Source: Acidovorax sp. FHTAMBA | GTDB taxonomy: Bacteria; Pseudomonadota; Gammaproteobacteria; Burkholderiales; Burkholderiaceae_C | Length of the DNA stretch: 64,000 nt | Direction of reading: 5' to 3' | NCBI RefSeq assembly: GCF_038958875.1 | Contig: NZ_CP152407.1 | Span: 3,789,501-3,853,500, forward strand | In this document: one piece after another, positions 57,764-64,000 of the stretch | Position numbering within the stretch: the first letter of the stretch is position 1 | Layout: every line of letters starts with the position of its first letter | Notes under the pieces: model-generated | What the model was told of the DNA's origin: nothing | The model's input: only the letters and a program-made list of their open reading frames with translations | The model's database searches: none | Program-made: the position numbers and the translations under genes

Positions 57764-58836
57764 CAGACACCTCCTTTCTTGCGGCCCACCCAGCGGATGC
57801 GGTAGGCGATCAGCGTGTCACACGCGAGCAACGTGAACAGCAGCAGGCCCTGGAACACGCCCGTGAGCGACTTGGGCAGGCCCAGGCGCGACTGCGCCAG
57901 CTCCCCACCGATGTAGAACATGCTCATCAGGATGGCCGAAAGGATCATTCCAACAGGGTGCAGGCGCCCCACAAACGCCACGATGATGGCCGCAAAGCCG
58001 TAGCCTGCGGGCACGTACGGTGTGAGCTGGCCGATGGGCCCGGCCACCTCCAGCGCGCCCGCCAGGCCCGCTGCGCCACCCGAGATGAGCAGCGCCGTCC
58101 ACAGCGCCTTGCGCGACGAAAAGCCCGCATAGCGTGCCGCCGCCGGCGCCAGGCCGCCCACCTGCTGCGCAAAACCCGCACGTGTGCGAAACAGGAACAC
58201 CCACAGCGCGGCCGCCCCAGCCAGCGCCAGCAAAAGGCCGATGGACACTCTCGAGCCCTGCATCAGGCGCGGGATCTGCGTCACTTTCTCGAACGTCTTG
58301 GTCTGCGGAAAGTTGTAGCCCATGGGGTCCTTCCACGGGCCATAGACCAGGTAGCCCAGCACCAGCGTGGCCACATAGACCAGCATCAGGCTCACCAGGA
58401 TCTCGTTGGCGTTGAACTTGTCGCGCAGCAAGGCCGTAAGCCCCGCCCACACCATGCCGCCCAGCACACCCGCAAGCAGGATGGCGGGCACGATCCACGG
58501 GCCCGTGGTCTTGTCGGCCAGCAGCGCCATGCCCCCGGCCGTGACCGCGCCGATCACAAACTGCCCTTCGGCCCCGATGTTCCACACGTTGGAGCGAAAG
58601 CACACGGCCAACCCCAGCGCAATCAATAACAGCGGCGTGGCCTTGACCATGAGTTCACCGATGGCGTACTGCGACTTGACGGGCTCCCAGAAGAACACCT
58701 GCAGCCCGCGCACCGGGTCTTTACCCAGCGCCACAAACAGCGCGATACCGATCAACACCGTAAACGCCAGCGCCAGCAAGGGCGAGCCGTAGGTCCAGAG
58801 CCTGGACGCCTGGGGGCGCGGTTCCAGCTTAAGCAT
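57763..58836 (-). CDS. ABC importer permease (NupP-like)
   Basis: A 357-residue permease with about nine helices. ATPLLLIALGLAVCFRSNVW followed by NIGAEGQFVIGA is diagnostic; AGFSSRKALWTALLISGG and VPAGYGFAAIIVAFVG follow. It is the first permease of the pair and overlaps the ATPase gene end by eight bases, with its own ATG inside. With the ATPase and second BMP protein it should import nucleosides or purine bases. Confidence 0.92.
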   Translation of the reverse strand: MLKLEPRPQASRLWTYGSPLLALAFTVLIGIALFVALGKDPVRGLQVFFWEPVKSQYAIGELMVKATPLLLIALGLAVCFRSNVWNIGAEGQFVIGAVTAGGMALLADKTTGPWIVPAILLAGVLGGMVWAGLTALLRDKFNANEILVSLMLVYVATLVLGYLVYGPWKDPMGYNFPQTKTFEKVTQIPRLMQGSRVSIGLLLALAGAAALWVFLFRTRAGFAQQVGGLAPAAARYAGFSSRKALWTALLISGGAAGLAGALEVAGPIGQLTPYVPAGYGFAAIIVAFVGRLHPVGMILSAILMSMFYIGGELAQSRLGLPKSLTGVFQGLLLFTLLACDTLIAYRIRWVGRKKGGV

Positions 58837-60415
58837 GGTGCACCTCCCCAGCCTGCGCCTTGTGCGCCAGGTGGGCCTGCACATCGGCATGCCACAGCCC
58901 GCTCATCCATTCACCAATGCGCTCCACCGTCGCGTCTGCGCGGTCCACGGAGGGCGACAGATGCCCCTTGGCCACCACATGCAGCCGGTCGCAGATTTCA
59001 AACAATTCGTCCAGCTCCTCACTCACCACCAGCACGGCGCAGCCCGCATCACGCAGCGCCAGGATGGAGCCCCGGATCTGCGCCGCAGCCCCCACATCCA
59101 CGCCCCAGGTGGGCTGCGAGACGATGAGCAGCTTCGGGTTGGCATCGATCTCGCGCCCCACGATGAACTTCTGCAGGTTGCCGCCCGACAGCGACTTGGC
59201 CGCCGCGTTGGGGCCACCCGCCTTCACATTGAAGCGCCGGATGATGTCTTCGGCATGCTTTTGCAGCGCACCCACCTTGATCCAGCCACTGCCGCTGACC
59301 GCATTGGTGCGCGTGAGCAGCAGGTTGTGCGCCAGGCCCATGGTGGGCACGGCGCCGCGCCCCAGGCGCTCTTCGGGCACAAAGTGCAGGCCCAAGGCGC
59401 GGCGCTGGTTGGGCGCCATGCGGCCTGCATTCTGGCCGGAGACCTGGATGCTGGCGGGCTCCGCGCGCTGGTCTTCGCCCGACAGGGCATAGAGCAACTC
59501 TCTCTGCCCGTTGCCCGACACGCCAGCAATGCCCACCACTTCGCCTGCCTTCACCTCGAACTGCAGGTCGATCAAGTCCACCCCAAACTGGTCGGCGCGC
59601 GGCAGCGACAGGCCCTGCACGCGCAGCACGGTAGCGCCTGTCTGCACGGCACGGTGCTCCAGCGCGGGCGGCTCGGCGCCGATCATCAGCCGCGACAGGG
59701 ACGCATTGGATTCCTCGGCCGGGTTGCACACGCCCGTGACCTTGCCGCCGCGCAGCACGGTGCAGGCGGTGCACAGCGCCCGAATTTCGTGCAGCTTGTG
59801 GCTGATGTAGAGGATGCTGCAGCCCTCACTGGCGAGCTTGCGCAGCACCACAAAGAGCTTTTCGACCGCCTGGGGCGTGAGCACCGAAGTGGGCTCGTCC
59901 AGGATCAGCACCTTGGGCGCGGTGAGCAGCGCGCGGATGATCTCCACGCGCTGCATCTCGCCCACGCTCAGGGTGTGCACGGGGCGCAGGGGGTCGATGT
60001 CGAGGCCGTACTCGGCGGCCTTGGCGGTGATGCGGCTGGTCACTTCGGCCAGCGTCAGGCTCTTGTCCAGCCCCAGCCACACGTTCTCGGCCACGGTGAG
60101 GGTGTCAAACAGGCTGAAATGCTGGAACACCATGGCAATGCCCAGGGCCCGCGCCTCTTGCGGGTTGCGCACCTGCACGGCCTGGCCGTTGAAGAACACG
60201 CTGCCTTCGTCGGGCTTGACCGAGCCGTAGATGATTTTCATCAGCGTGGACTTGCCCGCGCCGTTTTCGCCCAGCACGGCGTGGATTTCACCCGGCAGCA
60301 CCGTGAGCGACACGCCGCTGTTGGCCACCACGGCCGGGTAGCGTTTGGTGATGCCCACCAGCTGCAGCCGTGGCGGCGCCGCACCAGGCGCTAAAGGATT
60401 GGGGGGAGAACTCAT
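58829..60415 (-). CDS. ABC importer ATPase with two ATP-binding domains (NupO-like)
   Basis: A 528-residue protein with two tandem ABC domains. The first has Walker A LGENGAGKSTLMK, signature LSVGEMQRVEI and Walker B VLILDEPTSVLTP. The second, starting near residue 270, is degenerate: GVSGNGQREL for Walker A, SGGNLQKFIVGRE for the signature, and LLIVSQPTWGVDVG for Walker B (no Glu). This asymmetry is usual for such sugar/nucleoside importers. It is the first gene of the ABC operon, preceded by a dispersed repeat. Confidence 0.94.
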   Translation of the reverse strand: MSSPPNPLAPGAAPPRLQLVGITKRYPAVVANSGVSLTVLPGEIHAVLGENGAGKSTLMKIIYGSVKPDEGSVFFNGQAVQVRNPQEARALGIAMVFQHFSLFDTLTVAENVWLGLDKSLTLAEVTSRITAKAAEYGLDIDPLRPVHTLSVGEMQRVEIIRALLTAPKVLILDEPTSVLTPQAVEKLFVVLRKLASEGCSILYISHKLHEIRALCTACTVLRGGKVTGVCNPAEESNASLSRLMIGAEPPALEHRAVQTGATVLRVQGLSLPRADQFGVDLIDLQFEVKAGEVVGIAGVSGNGQRELLYALSGEDQRAEPASIQVSGQNAGRMAPNQRRALGLHFVPEERLGRGAVPTMGLAHNLLLTRTNAVSGSGWIKVGALQKHAEDIIRRFNVKAGGPNAAAKSLSGGNLQKFIVGREIDANPKLLIVSQPTWGVDVGAAAQIRGSILALRDAGCAVLVVSEELDELFEICDRLHVVAKGHLSPSVDRADATVERIGEWMSGLWHADVQAHLAHKAQAGEVHHA

Positions 60416-60454
60416 GCGGGGGATTGTCTCTCAGTTTTACAACTTGTTATAAGA

Positions 60455-60513
60455 ATCAAAACACCTTCTTGCGCTTATTCAGCATGCGCCAACAGCTATT
60501 CTTTTCGTAGCGA
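60455..60513 (+). repeat. Dispersed palindromic repeat F1, copy 10
   Basis: AATCAAAACACCTTCTTGC, core GCGCTTATTCAGCATGCGC, then CAACAGCTATTC-TTTTCGTAGC. Its last 20 bases code for the final residues and TAG stop of the LysR gene on the other strand. Confidence 0.85.
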
Positions 60514-61428
60514 AGCAGCCACGGTTTTCACACATTCGCGCAACCAGGCCGCCGCGGCCGAGTGGTGCGTGCGTGCATGCCACAGCTGGTAATACATGAG
60601 CCGGGGAAACGGCACCGGGCAGGGCAGGATGGCCAGCGGCAGTTGCTCGACATACCGTTCGCAGTACTGGCGGCCGGTGGTCAGCACAAGCAAGCTCGAT
60701 GCCACGATGCTGGGGATCAGGCTGAAATGCGCACAGCGCGCCGTGATGTGACGCTGCATGGAGAGGCTGTCCAGGTGGGCGTCGATCACGCCGCGCGCGC
60801 CGGGGTGGGTGGGCGTGGGCGCAATGTGCTCGGCGGCCAGCCAGCTTTCCACGTCCCAGCCGCGCCGCACGGCGGGGTGGTCCTTGCTGACCAGGCACAC
60901 CACCTCGTCGCCAAACAGGCGGCCCATGTGCAGGTCATCCGGCGGCTGGGGCCAGTTGCCGATCACCACGTCCACCTCGCCCTGGGCCAGGTGCGCGTGG
61001 TAGTGCGCGTCGGCCGACAGGGGCAAAATTTCGATCGGGCACAAAGGGGCTTCGACCTTGATGCGCGCCACGAGCTGGGGTAAAAAAAGTGGGTCGAGGT
61101 AGTCGCTGGCCGCCACACGGAAGGTGCGGGTGGCCGTGCGCGGGTCAAAGCCACGCGCATCCGAAAACAGGGCCTCCGCCGCACGCAGGATCGCGCCTGC
61201 AGGCTCCACCATGCGCAGCGCGGCGTCGGTGGGCATCATGCTGGCGCCCGAGCGCACCAAGAGCGGGTCGCCCGACAGGTCGCGCAGGCGCTTGAGCGCA
61301 GCCGAAACTGCCGGCTGGTGCATGCCCAGGCGGACGGCGGCCCTCGATACGCTGCGTTCTGTGAGCACGGTGTGCAAGACCCTTATGAGATGGAGGTCTA
61401 TCTTGTCGAAAAGGGCGTGGTCTCTCAT
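60496..61428 (-). CDS. LysR-family regulator of the purine locus
   Basis: A 310-residue LysR-type transcription factor. The winged helix is RVLHTVLTERSVSRAAVRLG then MHQPAVSAALKRLRDLSGDP, and the effector domain begins RTFRVAASDYLDPLFLPQLV. It is divergent from xdhA across about 100 bases, so it is likely to regulate xdhAB; its effector could be a purine intermediate, which is inference. The last few residues and stop (LRKE) derive from a dispersed repeat. Confidence 0.92.
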   Translation of the reverse strand: MRDHALFDKIDLHLIRVLHTVLTERSVSRAAVRLGMHQPAVSAALKRLRDLSGDPLLVRSGASMMPTDAALRMVEPAGAILRAAEALFSDARGFDPRTATRTFRVAASDYLDPLFLPQLVARIKVEAPLCPIEILPLSADAHYHAHLAQGEVDVVIGNWPQPPDDLHMGRLFGDEVVCLVSKDHPAVRRGWDVESWLAAEHIAPTPTHPGARGVIDAHLDSLSMQRHITARCAHFSLIPSIVASSLLVLTTGRQYCERYVEQLPLAILPCPVPFPRLMYYQLWHARTHHSAAAAWLRECVKTVAASLRKE

Positions 61429-61532
61429 AGCGGTGGGGGCATGGGTGCCATAAGCTTGCGCATATGCCGGTAGCGGGACTGCGTTCTACCCTCTGCTGAA
61501 CCTTTCCATCCAAGATCGAAGTGGCGTTTGTC
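61429..61532. promoter_or_regulatory. LysR-xdhA divergent control region
   Basis: A 104-base gap holding an AT-richer patch, CATAAGCTTGCGCATATG at 61450-61467, with a GCATATGC palindrome. LysR operators of the T-N11-A type often sit in such gaps, but no exact match is claimed. Confidence 0.4.
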
Positions 61533-63037
<1,505 letters not shown>

Positions 63038-63041
<4 letters not shown>

Positions 63042-64000
63042 ACCAGCGCGATCCCCTTCCCGTCAGCCGCGACGCGGTGAACGACCCCGCAGTTGCTGCT
63101 GCCGACGCCACAGCGAGCGCGCACACCCCCGCGCCACAGCCCGGCTCGCCAGCCAGCACGCGCGCCATGGGCCAGTCGCACATCCACGAAAGCGCCCGCG
63201 CCCAAGTGGCCGGTGCCGCCCACTACATCGACGACCTGCCGGAGGTAAAGGGCACGCTGTATGCCGCCCCCATCCTCTCCACCGTGGCCCACGGCACGTT
63301 GAACAGCGTGGATGCAAGCGCCGCCCTGGCCCTGCCCGGCGTGCGCGGCGTGGTGCTGGCGCAGGACGTGCCCGGCGACCAACTGCTGGCCGCCTTCGCG
63401 CACGACGAGCCCGTGTTCGCCATCGACACCGTGCAGCACATCGGCCAGGTCATCGGCCTGGTGGTGGCTGACTCGGTGATGCAGGCGCGGCGTGCGGTGC
63501 GTGCCGTGAAGCTCAACATCGCCCCACTGCCCGCCGTGCTTTCGGTGCACGAGGCACTGAAAGCCGAAAGCTACGTGCTGCCCCCCGTGTTCGTGCGCCG
63601 GGGTGACGCCGCCACGGGCCTTGCGCAATCAGCGCACCGCCTGCAAGGCGCGTTTGAGGTGGGCGGGCAGGAGCACTTCTACCTGGAAGGCCAGATCGCC
63701 TACGCCCTGCCGCTGGAGCAAAAACAGTGGTGGATCTACTCCAGCACCCAGCACCCCGGCGAGGTGCAGCACTGGGTGGCGCACGCGCTGGGCATCGACA
63801 ACCACGCGGTCAAGGTGGAATGCCGCCGCATGGGCGGCGGCTTTGGCGGCAAGGAGACCCAGGCTGGTCACCTGGCCGTATGGGCCGCCGTGGCTGCCAA
63901 TAGGTTCGGCCGCGCCGTCAAGCTGCGGCTGGACCGCGACGAAGACTTCATGGTCACCGGCAAGCGCCACCCGTTTGCGTACGAATACGACGTGGGTTTT
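63038..64000 (+). CDS. xdhB: Xanthine dehydrogenase large subunit, partial
   Basis: The first 321 codons of the molybdenum-binding subunit; the frame is open to the end of the window. An Ala/Pro-rich start of about 40 residues precedes ESARAQVAGAAHYIDDLPE, GGQEHFYLEGQIAYALPLEQ (the Mo-pocket Gln and Glu region) and RMGGGFGGKETQ. It oxidises hypoxanthine and xanthine with XdhA. ATG 63038 overlaps the xdhA stop and has a GGAGG nearby. Confidence 0.94.

Overview
The window looks like chromosomal DNA of a betaproteobacterium of the family Comamonadaceae, close to Acidovorax. The grounds are high GC, the gene families and pairings (H-NS/BpH3-type protein, DUF3579 beside argD-argF, an oxygen-free nos cluster, DUF2946), and short palindromic repeats of a kind I associate with that family. 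This assignment is inference. No tRNA, rRNA, CRISPR, transposase, phage gene or replication origin was seen.

Layout. 1-6.7 kb: end of a GAF protein with a coupled receiver-like protein, PPK2, a ParB-like protein, SirB1, MurJ, ribosomal protein S20 and two small conserved proteins. 7-9.8 kb: argD-argF and an HD-fold protein. 9.9-13 kb: a complete kynurenine operon, kynB-kynU-kynA. 13-16.8 kb: a periplasmic repeat protein, an MFS transporter and an FAD monooxygenase. 16.9-22.7 kb: two GGDEF-EAL proteins in tandem; the upstream one is cut by an in-frame amber codon. 22.9-29.1 kb: aconitase, a small membrane protein with a divergent XRE regulator, an H-NS-like protein and ApaH. 29.1-40.3 kb: a nitrous oxide reduction island, with apbE and a lipoprotein cytochrome c on one strand and DUF2946-nosZ-nosR-nosD-nosF-nosY-nosL-nosL2 on the other, behind an FNR/DNR-type box. 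40.4-50.3 kb: RhlE helicase, SulP-STAS-cNMP fusion, zinc peptidase, Pcp, an ornithine-cyclodeaminase-family reductase, a diguanylate cyclase with a broken start, a His-rich small protein and Dcd. 50.3-64 kb: a purine salvage and catabolism locus: guanine deaminase, a BMP-type binding protein, a HIT protein, adenine deaminase, a Rieske oxygenase, a second BMP protein, two permeases and an ATPase, a LysR regulator, and xdhA-xdhB (the latter cut by the window end).

How it fits together. The kyn genes take tryptophan to anthranilate. The nos genes make, load with copper and feed electrons to N2O reductase. In the purine locus the ABC system would import nucleosides or bases, the deaminases would turn guanine to xanthine and adenine to hypoxanthine, and xanthine dehydrogenase (and possibly the Rieske enzyme) would oxidise hypoxanthine and xanthine.

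The most unusual structure is a family of about 60-bp imperfect palindromes (11 copies found by eye). Three copies lie wholly inside conserved genes (argF, acnA, xdhA) in an open frame, and others supply or abut the last codons of genes. Two further repeat families are present. Other points for a second look are the Rieske gene translationally coupled to adenine deaminase, the lipoprotein-like signal on NosZ, the amber codon in the GGDEF-EAL gene, and a T-run frameshift at the start of the diguanylate cyclase.
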